Positions 40,798 through 49,777 of a DNA stretch of 64,000 bases are shown here, piece by piece. This DNA comes from Pseudomonas fluorescens. Its GTDB lineage: Bacteria; Pseudomonadota; Gammaproteobacteria; Pseudomonadales; Pseudomonadaceae. Below the pieces are notes generated by a model. That model worked only from the letters and a program-made list of their open reading frames with translations, did no database searches and had not been told where the DNA came from. The position numbers were made by a program, and so were the translations under genes. The DNA is taken from positions 96,893-160,892 of the forward strand of contig NZ_KZ477988.1 in the NCBI RefSeq assembly GCF_002837185.1, read 5' to 3'. Position 1 is the stretch's first letter; each line of letters starts with the position of its first letter.

Positions 40798-43062
40798 TTA
40801 AGCAGGCGTTTCCACCAACAAAGCATCCACTCGCTGGAAGCCCCGAGGCAGTTTGTTGCCGCGTCGACCGCGTTCGCCCTTGTAGTGCTCAAGGTCGTCA
40901 GGGCGCAGCGACAGCGTGCGCTTGCCGGCTTGAAGCACCAGCGTAGCGCCTTCGGGGATGACGGCGATGTCGGTCACGTACTCTTCGCGACTGGCCACCC
41001 GCTCTCCCGGGATACCAATGATCTTGTTGCCCTTGCCCTTGCCCAGCTGCGGCAGGTCGCTGATCTTGAACACCAGCAAACGCCCTTCGGTGGTCACCGA
41101 GGCCAGCCAGTTGTGCTCACGATCCTCCACCGGTCGCGGCAGGATCACCTTGGCATTGTTCGGCAGGCTCAGCAGCGCCTTGCCCGCTTTGTTCTTGGCC
41201 TGCAGGTCTTCACCCTTGACCACGAATCCGTAACCGGCGTCGGAAGCGATGACATACAACGAATCATCGTCCGGCAGCAGCACGCACTCGAAATTCGCCC
41301 CCGGTGGCGGCGTGAGGCGCCCGGTCAGCGGCTCGCCCTGCCCTCGTGCGGAAGGCAGCGTGTGGGCCGGCACCGAATAACTGCGCCCCGTAGAATCAAT
41401 AAACACTGCAAATTGGTTGGAGCGCCCAGCCGCCGCAGTCTTGAAGCCATCACCGGCCTTGTACGAAAGACCGGTGGCGTCAATATCATGCCCTTTGGCG
41501 GAGCGAACCCAACCCTTTTCCGACAGAACGACGGTAATTTTCTCGTTGGGCAACAGCTCGGTTTCTGTCAGAGCTTTCGCTTCAGCACGCTCGACAATTG
41601 GCGACCTGCGGTCATCGCCGTAGGTTTCGGCGTCCTTGATCAGTTCGCTGCGCACCAGCTTCTTGAGCTTGGCTTCACTGCCCAGCAGCGCTTGCAGCTT
41701 GGCTTGTTCCTTGAGCAATGCGTCCTGCTCGTCGCGCAGCTTCATTTCTTCCAGTCGCGCCAACTGGCGCAAGCGGGTGTCGAGGATGTAGTCAGCCTGG
41801 ATTTCGCTCAGTTCGAAACGCGCGATCAACTCGGCCTTCGGGTGCTCGGCGGTGCGGATGATATGGATCACTTCATCCAGGTTGAGGTAAGCGATCAACA
41901 AGCCGTCCAACAGGTGCAGGCGGCGCTCGACCTTATCCAGGCGGAATTGCAGGCGGCGGCGCACGGTCTGCACGCGGAACTCCAGCCATTCCACCAGCAG
42001 ATTGCGCAGGTTCTTGAGCTGCGGCTTGCCGTCCAGGCCGATGATGTTGACGTTGACCCGGTAGCTGGACTCCAGGTCGGTGCTGGCAAACAGATGCTGC
42101 ATCAGCACTTCATGATCCACCCGGCTGTTGGTCGGGATGATTACGATGCGGCACGGGTTCTCGTGGTCGGACTCATCGCGCAAGTCGGCGACTTGCGGCA
42201 GTTTCGACGGCTTGGCCTGCATCAACGCGGCGATCTGCTCCAGCACTTTGGCGCCGGACACCTGATGCGGCAACGCGGTCACGATAATGTCGCCGTCTTC
42301 GACGTGATACACCGCGCGCATGCGCACCGAGCCCTTGCCGGTTTGGTACATTTTCAGCAGGTCGGCGCGCGGCGTGATGATTTCCGCTTCGGTCGGGTAG
42401 TCCGGGCCCTGGATATGCTCACACAGCTGCTCGACCGTGGCTTTGGGCTCATCCAGCAGACGAACGCAGGCGGAGGCGACTTCGCGCAGGTTGTGCGGCG
42501 GCACGTCGGTGGCCATGCCGACCGCAATGCCAGTGGTGCCATTGAGCAGGATGTTCGGCAAACGTGCCGGCAATACCAGGGGTTCGTCGAGGGTGCCGTC
42601 AAAGTTGGGCCCCCAGTTCGCGGTGCCCTGGCCCAGCTCGCTGAGCAGAACTTCGGAGTAGCGCGACAGACGCGCCTCCGTGTAACGCATGGCGGCGAAG
42701 GACTTGGGATCATCCGGCGCACCCCAGTTACCCTGGCCGTCGACCAGGGTGTAACGGTAGCTGAACGGCTGGGCCATCAGCACCATGGCTTCATAGCACG
42801 CCGAATCGCCGTGGGGGTGGAACTTGCCGAGCACGTCACCGACGGTACGCGCCGACTTCTTGTGCTTGGAGTCGGCGTCCAGGCCCAACTCACTCATGGC
42901 GTAGATAATGCGCCGTTGTACCGGCTTCAGGCCGTCGCCGATATGCGGCAGGGCACGGTCCATGATCACGTACATGGAGTAGTTGAGGTAGGCATTTTCG
43001 GTGAAGTCAGCCAGCGATCGGCGTTCTACGCCATCTAAGCTGTCTGCGAGGATGTCACTCAT
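40798..43062 (-). CDS. parC: DNA topoisomerase IV subunit A
   Basis: Subunit that cuts and rejoins DNA in the decatenation of daughter chromosomes. 754 residues. Catalytic Tyr127 is in [11 protein letters not shown]. The quinolone-resistance region carries the wild-type residues S87 and E91 ([12 protein letters not shown]), so no resistance change is visible. The C-terminal beta-pinwheel domain repeats are recognisable ([20 protein letters not shown]). Transcribed after parE, with a phytase-like gene inserted between them. Confidence 0.98.
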   Translation of the reverse strand: MSDILADSLDGVERRSLADFTENAYLNYSMYVIMDRALPHIGDGLKPVQRRIIYAMSELGLDADSKHKKSARTVGDVLGKFHPHGDSACYEAMVLMAQPFSYRYTLVDGQGNWGAPDDPKSFAAMRYTEARLSRYSEVLLSELGQGTANWGPNFDGTLDEPLVLPARLPNILLNGTTGIAVGMATDVPPHNLREVASACVRLLDEPKATVEQLCEHIQGPDYPTEAEIITPRADLLKMYQTGKGSVRMRAVYHVEDGDIIVTALPHQVSGAKVLEQIAALMQAKPSKLPQVADLRDESDHENPCRIVIIPTNSRVDHEVLMQHLFASTDLESSYRVNVNIIGLDGKPQLKNLRNLLVEWLEFRVQTVRRRLQFRLDKVERRLHLLDGLLIAYLNLDEVIHIIRTAEHPKAELIARFELSEIQADYILDTRLRQLARLEEMKLRDEQDALLKEQAKLQALLGSEAKLKKLVRSELIKDAETYGDDRRSPIVERAEAKALTETELLPNEKITVVLSEKGWVRSAKGHDIDATGLSYKAGDGFKTAAAGRSNQFAVFIDSTGRSYSVPAHTLPSARGQGEPLTGRLTPPPGANFECVLLPDDDSLYVIASDAGYGFVVKGEDLQAKNKAGKALLSLPNNAKVILPRPVEDREHNWLASVTTEGRLLVFKISDLPQLGKGKGNKIIGIPGERVASREEYVTDIAVIPEGATLVLQAGKRTLSLRPDDLEHYKGERGRRGNKLPRGFQRVDALLVETPA

Positions 43063-43132
43063 GCGGGCCTCATCATTGGGTAAGGCGCAGCGGAACTGCC
43101 GCTGCGCTGATTCAATTCAAAAAAGTCGCGGC

Positions 43133-44128
43133 TCATGGCTGGGCACTCCAGCCACCGGCCGGCGCGGCGAAACGATAGACCACCGGGCGCTTTTCACCGT
43201 CGGCACGTGCGCCAAAATTATTGTCGATGCCAATCCAGGCGCCGTCGGCGTCCACCACCAGGGCTTCGGCCAGGCCATAGGGCTGGGGGTAACGCCGTTC
43301 GGGCGTCAGGGTGTCGTCGGCAAACGACCAGCACAGCTCAACCTTGGCCGTCACCGTATCGCGTCGGCAAAGCTGGAACGCATTGCGCTCCAGGGTAAAC
43401 AGCTTGCCGTCGAACAGCGCCAGGTCGGCAAAATCCTTGGACACGGCTTTGGCGTTGGTGAACTGCGCCGGCTGCACTTCCAGCCCGGCCTCGCTCAACA
43501 ATACGCAAGCCCCCTCGCAATCCCACACGCTCTGCCCGCGCTTGATCGAGATCAGGCCACGGCGCTCACGCTCGGCGGCCAGCCAGATCTGATTGCCTTG
43601 CGGGTTCACCGTCAGGCCCTCGAACAACGCATTGAAGTGCAGCAACATGCCGCTGGCCCGCGCCTCGCGCACCATGCCCGGGGCGATTTTCAACCACTCG
43701 GGCGCACCGGCTGCCGGTACCTGCAACACCGCCGCATGGGCTTCGCTGACGATGTAACGGTTGCCTGCGGCATCACAGCTGATCCCTTCGAAATCCAGGT
43801 CCCCACCGCGAATGAACGAAGCCGCCGTGGTGCGCGAGCGCAGCCCCCACGGCAGGCCGGATTCGGGCACGGGGGGGACATCGATCTTCAATACCTCGGC
43901 GTTCCAGGTCGGCTCGCGGGTGTCCAGACGATAAATCTGCTCATCATCACGGTCCGATACCGTCCACAGGTCCTTGCCGCACAGCGCCAGGCCCGACAGG
44001 TTGCCGCCGCGCATGCCGTCTACCGGATGTTCCGACACCCACTTGAGCTCAGCCACGGGCGCGGCAGCCACATCGGTGGTCGCCAACCCGCACACCATCA
44101 GGATCGCCAGGGCGACGCCTGTGCGCAT
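43133..44128 (-). CDS. Esterase-like activity of phytase family protein, exported
   Basis: 331-residue secreted protein with a signal peptide (MRTGVALAILMVCGLATTDVAAA) and a beta-propeller-like body. The pattern NLSGLALCGKDLWTVSDRDD, FEGISCDAAGNRYIVSE and LFEGLTVNPQGNQIWLAAE fits the phytase-like/esterase-like family found in proteobacteria. The substrate is unknown. Its start overlaps the parE stop by 1 bp (TGATG), so it is translationally coupled to a topoisomerase subunit; parC follows 70 bp later. Confidence 0.8.
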   Translation of the reverse strand: MRTGVALAILMVCGLATTDVAAAPVAELKWVSEHPVDGMRGGNLSGLALCGKDLWTVSDRDDEQIYRLDTREPTWNAEVLKIDVPPVPESGLPWGLRSRTTAASFIRGGDLDFEGISCDAAGNRYIVSEAHAAVLQVPAAGAPEWLKIAPGMVREARASGMLLHFNALFEGLTVNPQGNQIWLAAERERRGLISIKRGQSVWDCEGACVLLSEAGLEVQPAQFTNAKAVSKDFADLALFDGKLFTLERNAFQLCRRDTVTAKVELCWSFADDTLTPERRYPQPYGLAEALVVDADGAWIGIDNNFGARADGEKRPVVYRFAAPAGGWSAQP

Positions 44129-46032
44129 CAGCCCAGCACCTCGGCCAGGTTGCCCTTGGATTCGAGCCAGGCTTTGCGATCCGGCGCACGCTTTTTCGCC
44201 AGCAGCATGTCCATCATTTCCGAGGTACCGGCGAAGTCTTCCAGGGTCAACTGCACCAGGCGCCGGGTGTTCGGGTCCATGGTGGTTTCGCGCAATTGCG
44301 GCGGGTTCATTTCACCCAGGCCCTTGAATCGCGTGACCTGCGGCTTGCCGCGCTTCTTCTCGGCCACCAGGCGGTCGAGGATGCCATCGCGTTCCGCTTC
44401 GTCCAGGGCGTAGAAAATTTCCTTGCCCAGGTCGATGCGGTACAGCGGCGGCATGGCGACGTAGACGTGACCGGCATCCACCAGCGGGCGGAAGTGCTGC
44501 ACGAACAACGCGCACAGCAAGGTGGCAATGTGCAGACCATCGGAGTCGGCGTCGGCCAGGATGCAGATCTTGCCGTAGCGCAACTGGCTCATGTCCGCCG
44601 CGCCAGGGTCGACCCCAATGGCCACGGCGATGTTATGCACTTCCTGGCTGGCGAGGACTTCGCTGCCATCGACTTCCCAGGTGTTGAGGATCTTGCCGCG
44701 CAACGGCAGGATCGCCTGGAACTCCTTGTCCCGCGCTTGCTTGGCGGAACCGCCAGCGGAATCCCCTTCCACCAGGAACAGCTCGGAGCGCATCGGGTCC
44801 TGCCCGGCGCAGTCGGCCAGCTTGCCGGGCAATGCCGGGCCCTGGGTGATGCGTTTGCGCTCGACCTTCTTGCTGGCCTTGAGGCGACGACCGGCGTTGT
44901 TGATCGCCAGCTCCGCCAGGGCCAGGCCCAACTCCGGGTGCTCGTTGAGCCACAGGCTGAAAGCGTCCTTGACCACACCGGACACAAACGCCGCTGCTTC
45001 GCGGGAGGACAGGCGCTCCTTGGTCTGACCGGAGAACTGCGGCTCCTGCATTTTCATCGACAGCACGAACGCGATGCGCTCCCACACGTCTTCCGGCGCC
45101 AGCTTCACGCCGCGCGGCAGCAGGCTGCGGTATTCGCAGAATTCGCGCATGGCGTCCAGCAAGCCCTGGCGCAAGCCGTTGACGTGGGTGCCGCCCTGGG
45201 CGGTGGGAATCAGGTTGACGTAGCTTTCCTGCACGCTGTCGCCGCCCTCGGGCAACCACAACAGCGCCCAGTCGACGGCTTCCTTGTTACCGGCCAGGCT
45301 GCCGCAGAACGGCGCGTTGGGCAGGCGCTCGAAGTCGCTGACCGAATCTTCCAGGTAAGAGCGCAGGCCGTCTTCGTAGTGCCACTCGACCTTTTCGCCA
45401 GTGCCTTTGTCTTCAAAGCTCACCAACAGGCCCGGGCACAGCACGGCCTTGGCCTTGAGCACATGTTTGAGGCGGCTGATGGAGAATTTCGGCGAATCGA
45501 AGTATTTCGGGTCCGGCGCGAAGTACACGCTGGTACCGGTATTGCGCTTGCCGACGCTGCCGATTACTTCGAGGTCGGTGGCTTTGTAGCCATCGGCGAA
45601 GGTCATCTGATATTCGTTGCCGTCGCGCTTGACCTTGACCCTGACCTGCGTGGACAAGGCATTGACCACGGAAATACCCACGCCGTGCAAACCGCCGGAG
45701 AACTGGTAGTTCTTGTTGGAGAACTTGCCGCCGGCGTGCAGTTTGGTGAGGATCAGCTCGACGCCCGACACACCCTCTTCGGGGTGAATGTCCACCGGCA
45801 TGCCGCGACCGTCGTCGGACACTTCCAGGGAGTGGTCGGCGTGGAGAATGACCTGCACCGACTTGGCGTGCCCGGCCAAGGCTTCGTCGACGCTGTTGTC
45901 GATGACTTCCTGGGCAAGGTGGTTCGGCCGACTGGTGTCGGTGTACATGCCGGGGCGTTTGCGCACCGGGTCGAGGCCCGAGAGGACTTCGATGGCGTCG
46001 GCGTTATAAGAGCTAGCGCTGGGAGTGGCCAT
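44128..46032 (-). CDS. parE: DNA topoisomerase IV subunit B
   Basis: ATPase subunit of topoisomerase IV. 634 residues. The GHKL ATPase shows EVIDNSVDEALAGHA, DDGRGMPVDIHPEEG and GLHGVGISVVNALS. The toprim domain has EGDSAGGSAKQARD and DADSDGLHIATLL. Starts 45 bp after yqiA on the same strand, in the nudF-DUF1249-cpdA-yqiA-parE order also seen in E. coli. Confidence 0.98.
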   Translation of the reverse strand: MATPSASSYNADAIEVLSGLDPVRKRPGMYTDTSRPNHLAQEVIDNSVDEALAGHAKSVQVILHADHSLEVSDDGRGMPVDIHPEEGVSGVELILTKLHAGGKFSNKNYQFSGGLHGVGISVVNALSTQVRVKVKRDGNEYQMTFADGYKATDLEVIGSVGKRNTGTSVYFAPDPKYFDSPKFSISRLKHVLKAKAVLCPGLLVSFEDKGTGEKVEWHYEDGLRSYLEDSVSDFERLPNAPFCGSLAGNKEAVDWALLWLPEGGDSVQESYVNLIPTAQGGTHVNGLRQGLLDAMREFCEYRSLLPRGVKLAPEDVWERIAFVLSMKMQEPQFSGQTKERLSSREAAAFVSGVVKDAFSLWLNEHPELGLALAELAINNAGRRLKASKKVERKRITQGPALPGKLADCAGQDPMRSELFLVEGDSAGGSAKQARDKEFQAILPLRGKILNTWEVDGSEVLASQEVHNIAVAIGVDPGAADMSQLRYGKICILADADSDGLHIATLLCALFVQHFRPLVDAGHVYVAMPPLYRIDLGKEIFYALDEAERDGILDRLVAEKKRGKPQVTRFKGLGEMNPPQLRETTMDPNTRRLVQLTLEDFAGTSEMMDMLLAKKRAPDRKAWLESKGNLAEVLG

Positions 46033-46077
46033 GGGGTCTCGTCGTGAGTCGTTCGATTAAAAAGTGACCTGCGATTT

Positions 46078-46686
46078 TTACAGTGACGAAAAATCGAAGG
46101 ATTGATACTGATCAGCGCCAATGCCGGCAAAGCACAGCAGTGCCGGCAATTGCTGGGCGAACCCTTGGTAACCGTGGTCGCCACCGGCCTGGATGCGCAA
46201 GGCACAGGCACGGTAATACTGCTGGGCCAGGCGATAATCCAGGGTTTCGTCCCCGGTCTGCAACCACACCTGATAACGCGCGGCGTCCTGAGGGGCCGGT
46301 ACTTCCAGCTCGGCCAACGCCGTGACGTGGTCGAGGGTCAACTCCCAGCTTTCATCGGTGTAGAGGTTCTTCTGGGTCCCCAGGTAGCCGTCAAACATCC
46401 GATGGGGGCTGACCGCCGGGTTGACCAGCAGCGCCTTGAGGCCATGGCGTTCGGCAAGATGGGTTGCATAGTAGCCGCCCAATGAACTGCCGACCAGCAG
46501 CGGCCTGCCCAGTTCTGCGATGGCCTCCTCCAATTGAGGAATCGCCTGACGCGGATGGTGATGCAGCGCCGGAACACGTAACTGCTCGGACAGGCCAAGC
46601 TTGCCCATCACGGTGATCAACTGGCTGGCCTTGTTGGAGGCCGGCGCACTGTTGAAACCGTGGATATAAAGGATCGAAGCAGACAT
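46078..46686 (-). CDS. yqiA: YqiA-type alpha/beta hydrolase (esterase)
   Basis: 202-residue small alpha/beta hydrolase. The N-terminal strand ILYIHGFNSAP supplies the oxyanion region, and the nucleophile Ser is in VGSSLGGYYATHLAE. The GGDHGYQGFAQQL segment near the C-terminus holds the catalytic His. E. coli YqiA shows esterase activity on short acyl esters; the natural substrate is unknown. Upstream of parE, downstream of cpdA and the REP doublet. Confidence 0.92.
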   Translation of the reverse strand: MSASILYIHGFNSAPASNKASQLITVMGKLGLSEQLRVPALHHHPRQAIPQLEEAIAELGRPLLVGSSLGGYYATHLAERHGLKALLVNPAVSPHRMFDGYLGTQKNLYTDESWELTLDHVTALAELEVPAPQDAARYQVWLQTGDETLDYRLAQQYYRACALRIQAGGDHGYQGFAQQLPALLCFAGIGADQYQSFDFSSL

Positions 46687-46755
46687 GCCGGGCTCTCCGC
46701 GACTCAGGCCAAAGAGGCGCAGTTTACAGGGATCGAGGGCCTGTGTGAGAACCCA

Positions 46756-46846
46756 TGTGGGAGGCGGCTTGCCGCCGATGGCTGAGTGTCAGTCAGCACA
46801 TGTGGCAGCTGACACACCGCAATCGGGGGCAAGCCCCCTCCCACAT
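46756..46846. repeat. REP doublet (REPIN-like), class B, with compensated arm
   Basis: Arms with TGTGGGA ends outwards. The left arm has core GGCGGCTTGCCGCC instead of GGGGGCTTGCCCCC: both sides of the hairpin have changed so pairing is kept. The spacer carries TGTCAG / CTGACA. Lies between yqiA and cpdA inside the cluster. Confidence 0.9.
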
Positions 46847-46868
46847 TTTTGCTCAGCGTTTACAGCTA

Positions 46869-47681
46869 TTAATAGCCGTTGCTGCCGTAGTCGACGGTAA
46901 AGGCGAAATCCTTGACCCGCTCCACCCCGGTCTCCAACCGCCCGTCGGCATGCAAGCGCAGCCAGCGATAGCCTGGGGCCTGGTCGCTGACCTGGAAGTC
47001 CTCACTGCCCGGCGCGAACTGGATGCAGGTGGACGGCGACGCCAGCAGGCGCACGCCGTTGCGCTCGCTGTCGATTTCCTGGTGCACATGCCCCCACAAA
47101 ACGGCTTTCACTTGGGGGAACCGGTCAAGCACGGCAAACAGCGCGTCCGGATTGCGCAGGCCGATAGGCTCCATCCAGGCGCAGCCGATCGACACCGGGT
47201 GATGATGCAGGCACACCAGATGATGCCGGTTCGGTGCTTCACTCAAGGCCTGGACCAGCAGTTGCAGTTGCTGGTCCTGCAGGTAGCCGGGCACGGAACC
47301 GGGCACGGCGGAGTCCAGCAGGGTGATGCGCCAGTTGCCCACGTCAACCACCGGCTCCAGCAGGTCGCTGTGCACGGCAGCGCTCGCCATGATCTGCGGC
47401 TCATCGTGGTTGCCGGGAAGCCAGCGCGCGGGAGCGCCTATAGGCGCAGTCATGTCGCGAAATTGCCGGTATGACGCCAGTGTGCCGTCCTGGGACAGAT
47501 CCCCCGTGGCCAGCACCAGATCGACAGACGGCTGCTGTTCGCGCACAAGATCAATCACCCGCTGCAGGCTGTCACGGGTATTCATGCCCAGCAACGTGAC
47601 GTCTGCCTCGGCAAACAAATGGCTGTCGGACAGTTGCACCAACAGCGCAGCGTCGGGGTTCATGGCGGATACGCTCGGCAA
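46869..47681 (-). CDS. cpdA: 3',5'-cyclic AMP phosphodiesterase CpdA
   Basis: Binuclear-metal phosphodiesterase that hydrolyses cAMP and so tunes Vfr/Crp signalling. 270 residues. Metallophosphoesterase motifs in order: QLSDSHLF, ATGDLSQDG, LPGNHDE, LHHHPV and GHVHQE. I place the start at TTG (47679-47681) because AGGGAG lies 6 nt upstream and the resulting N-terminus (MPSVSAMNPDAALLVQ) has the expected length; an ATG six codons later is possible but lacks a ribosome binding site. Follows the DUF1249 gene by 97 bp. Confidence 0.92.
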   Translation of the reverse strand: MPSVSAMNPDAALLVQLSDSHLFAEADVTLLGMNTRDSLQRVIDLVREQQPSVDLVLATGDLSQDGTLASYRQFRDMTAPIGAPARWLPGNHDEPQIMASAAVHSDLLEPVVDVGNWRITLLDSAVPGSVPGYLQDQQLQLLVQALSEAPNRHHLVCLHHHPVSIGCAWMEPIGLRNPDALFAVLDRFPQVKAVLWGHVHQEIDSERNGVRLLASPSTCIQFAPGSEDFQVSDQAPGYRWLRLHADGRLETGVERVKDFAFTVDYGSNGY

Positions 47682-47687
47682 GGCGCT

Positions 47688-47693
47688 CTCCCT
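47688..47693 (-). promoter_or_regulatory. Ribosome binding site fixing the TTG start of cpdA
   Basis: AGGGAG on the minus strand, 6 nt before the TTG start codon at 47679-47681. Confidence 0.65.
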
Positions 47694-47778
47694 AGCGGTC
47701 ACAGGAATAAACAGGTGAGGCAATTATGCTGGGGCAGGACACAAAGAGGAAACCCAGGTAAACAAACGCAGTTCACAT

Positions 47779-48228
47779 CTAGCGCACGACTTCGAACTCA
47801 TGGCCAAGGGCCAGGCAGTGGCTCAACCATTCGCCGAGGAACACATTGAGCTGTGCTTTCTCATCGGGCTGGTGCATGAACATATTCGGGTAAGGATAGA
47901 TGCTGCGAAAGCGTCGCGCGTGTTCGGCGCTGATCACTTCGGCCATGCGTGCATCGTGGTACACCTGCACTTCCAGCTGCGGCACCGGCAGCCAGGGCAG
48001 GCTGTGCTCCTGGCGCACGCGCAGGGTGGTGGTGTACGGGCAATTGACGATGACTTCCAGGGTCAGCACGCCCAGCATCTGGTCGCCGTGGGTCACGGCA
48101 ATGCGCCGCGCCTCGGGCGTGTGGCGCATGTCGGGGAGCAGGCGCATCAGCCGCGCATAGTTGGCCTCGCACGCGGCTTGCAGCCCGATCAGGTCAACCC
48201 GGTAACGTTCCCGTGCCTTTACTGCCAT
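47779..48228 (-). CDS. DUF1249 (YqiB) family protein
   Basis: 149-residue cytoplasmic protein of unknown function, DUF1249. Conserved features visible: YRVDLIGLQAACEANYARL near the N-terminus, a strand LTLEVIVNCPYTTTLRV, and the C-terminal YPNMFMHQPDEKAQLNVFL. No catalytic motif is apparent. The first 10 bp overlap the end of nudF, so it is coupled to it. The nudF-DUF1249-cpdA-yqiA-parE order is also found in E. coli. Confidence 0.9.
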   Translation of the reverse strand: MAVKARERYRVDLIGLQAACEANYARLMRLLPDMRHTPEARRIAVTHGDQMLGVLTLEVIVNCPYTTTLRVRQEHSLPWLPVPQLEVQVYHDARMAEVISAEHARRFRSIYPYPNMFMHQPDEKAQLNVFLGEWLSHCLALGHEFEVVR

Positions 48229-48836
48229 AGCCCCCTCACTTCCGCGCGATTAAGCGCAAGCCATTGCAGGGCGATGATGCTGGCTGCATTGGAAATCCTG
48301 CCGTCGCGCACAGCCTGAAAGGCATCTTCGAATGCCCAAGTGGTCACGCGGATATCTTCGGCCTCTTCTTCCAATCCATGGATACCACCGGCCTGTGAGC
48401 TGTCGCAACGGCCCAGGTACAGGTGGACGAATTCGGTACTGCCGCCAGGCGACGGGAAATATTTGGTGATCGGCCACAGCGCGGAGAATGTCAGCCCAGC
48501 TTCCTCCTCGGCTTCGCGGTGTGCAACCTCCTCGGGTTGCTCGTCCTTGTCGATCAGGCCGGCGACCATTTCCACCAGCCACGGGTTGTCGGCACGCCCC
48601 ATGGCGCCGACGCGGAACTGCTCGATCAGCACCACTTCATCGCGCTGCGGATCGTAGGGCAGTACGCACACCGCATCATGGCGCACAAAGACTTCACGAT
48701 TGATCACGCGGCTCATGCCGCCGTCGAACTTCTCGTGGCGCAGTTGCACGCGATCGAGCTGATAGAAGCCCTTGTAGGCAGAGTCGCGCTGGACAATTTC
48801 GATGTTCTTCGGCGTCGCCTTCGTAACGTCCGTCAT
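48219..48836 (-). CDS. nudF: ADP-ribose pyrophosphatase (Nudix)
   Basis: Hydrolyses ADP-ribose to AMP and ribose 5-phosphate. 205 residues. A complete Nudix box is present at about residues 95-117: it begins GLIDKDEQPE and ends REAEEEAGL. The ATG at 48836 (MTDVTKATPKNIEIV) has GAGGAAG upstream; a longer in-frame version is possible but lacks support. First gene of the cluster running to parC; divergent from the DUF3298 lipoprotein gene. Confidence 0.95.
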   Translation of the reverse strand: MTDVTKATPKNIEIVQRDSAYKGFYQLDRVQLRHEKFDGGMSRVINREVFVRHDAVCVLPYDPQRDEVVLIEQFRVGAMGRADNPWLVEMVAGLIDKDEQPEEVAHREAEEEAGLTFSALWPITKYFPSPGGSTEFVHLYLGRCDSSQAGGIHGLEEEAEDIRVTTWAFEDAFQAVRDGRISNAASIIALQWLALNRAEVRGLWQ

Positions 48837-49030
48837 ATTCTTCCTCGTCATAAGCCGTGCAATGGGCGCCATCCTAACGCGCCCAAGCGACTCGGCGCAG
48901 CCCCTTTCCGGTTGCCGGGATAGACGGCGGGCGTCAAACTCACGCCAATCAGTCTAGTGGCGAACTGGCGGCCCTGTTGGCAGTCCAAGCGCTACTCTTT
49001 TCGCTTTCCATCGATTTACGAAGGACACAC

Positions 49031-49777
49031 ATGTCGCTTTTAAAAATCGCCTCCATGGCTTGTATTGCCTTGACCCTGGGTGCCTGCCAGAGCCTGTTCC
49101 AGCCCGGCCAACTCAAACCGCTGGACGTCACCACCGACAAGTCGGAGCAGATCAAGCCCGGCTGCGGCAGCCCTGATTGTCCGCTGGTGAACATCGACAC
49201 CGTGCATTTCCCCGCCGATCCGCAACTCGACAACCTGGTCGAGCAGCGCCTGTTGCAGATGACCCGCACCACGCCCGGCGCCAGCGTCCCTGCGACCCTG
49301 AATGCCTACCGGGACAAGTTCCTGCGCGAATCCCCCGACCGCCACAGCATGTACTTGCAGGCCAAGGTACGTGAGCAGCATGACGGACTGGTGATCGTTG
49401 AGGTGTCCAGCTACCTGGACACCGGCGTGGCCCACGGTGAACCTGGCCGCGGTTTCATCAATTATTCACGGGTGCTGCATAAGGAGTTGAGCCTGGCCGA
49501 CATGCTGTTGCCCGGCCAGGAGCAGGCCTTCTGGAATACGGCAAAAGTTGCCCACAACAGCTGGTTGATCAACACCAAGATGGACCGCGATCCGGAGTTC
49601 GTGAAGAACTGGCCGTTCCAGAAGACCCCGAACGTGGCCTTGACCAGCGGCGGCGTGGTGCTCAAGTACAACGTCACCACCATTGCTCCCTACGCCCAGG
49701 GGCTGATCGAAATCACCATCCCCTATGCGCGCCTGACCGGGGTGATCAAGCCCGAGCTGATGCCCGCGCGCCACTGA
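49031..49777 (+). CDS. RsiV/DUF3298-like lipoprotein
   Basis: 248-residue predicted lipoprotein. Signal peptide MSLLKIASMACIALTLGAC has lipobox LGAC with Cys19. The body resembles the DUF3298 (RsiV-like) fold: SYLDTGVAHGEPGRGFINYS, then ALTSGGVVLKYNVTTIAPYAQGL. In some bacteria this domain senses cell-wall material; here the role is unknown. ATG at 49031 with GAAGGA upstream. The last 32 bp overlap the end of cytX on the opposite strand. Confidence 0.8.
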   Translation: MSLLKIASMACIALTLGACQSLFQPGQLKPLDVTTDKSEQIKPGCGSPDCPLVNIDTVHFPADPQLDNLVEQRLLQMTRTTPGASVPATLNAYRDKFLRESPDRHSMYLQAKVREQHDGLVIVEVSSYLDTGVAHGEPGRGFINYSRVLHKELSLADMLLPGQEQAFWNTAKVAHNSWLINTKMDRDPEFVKNWPFQKTPNVALTSGGVVLKYNVTTIAPYAQGLIEITIPYARLTGVIKPELMPARH

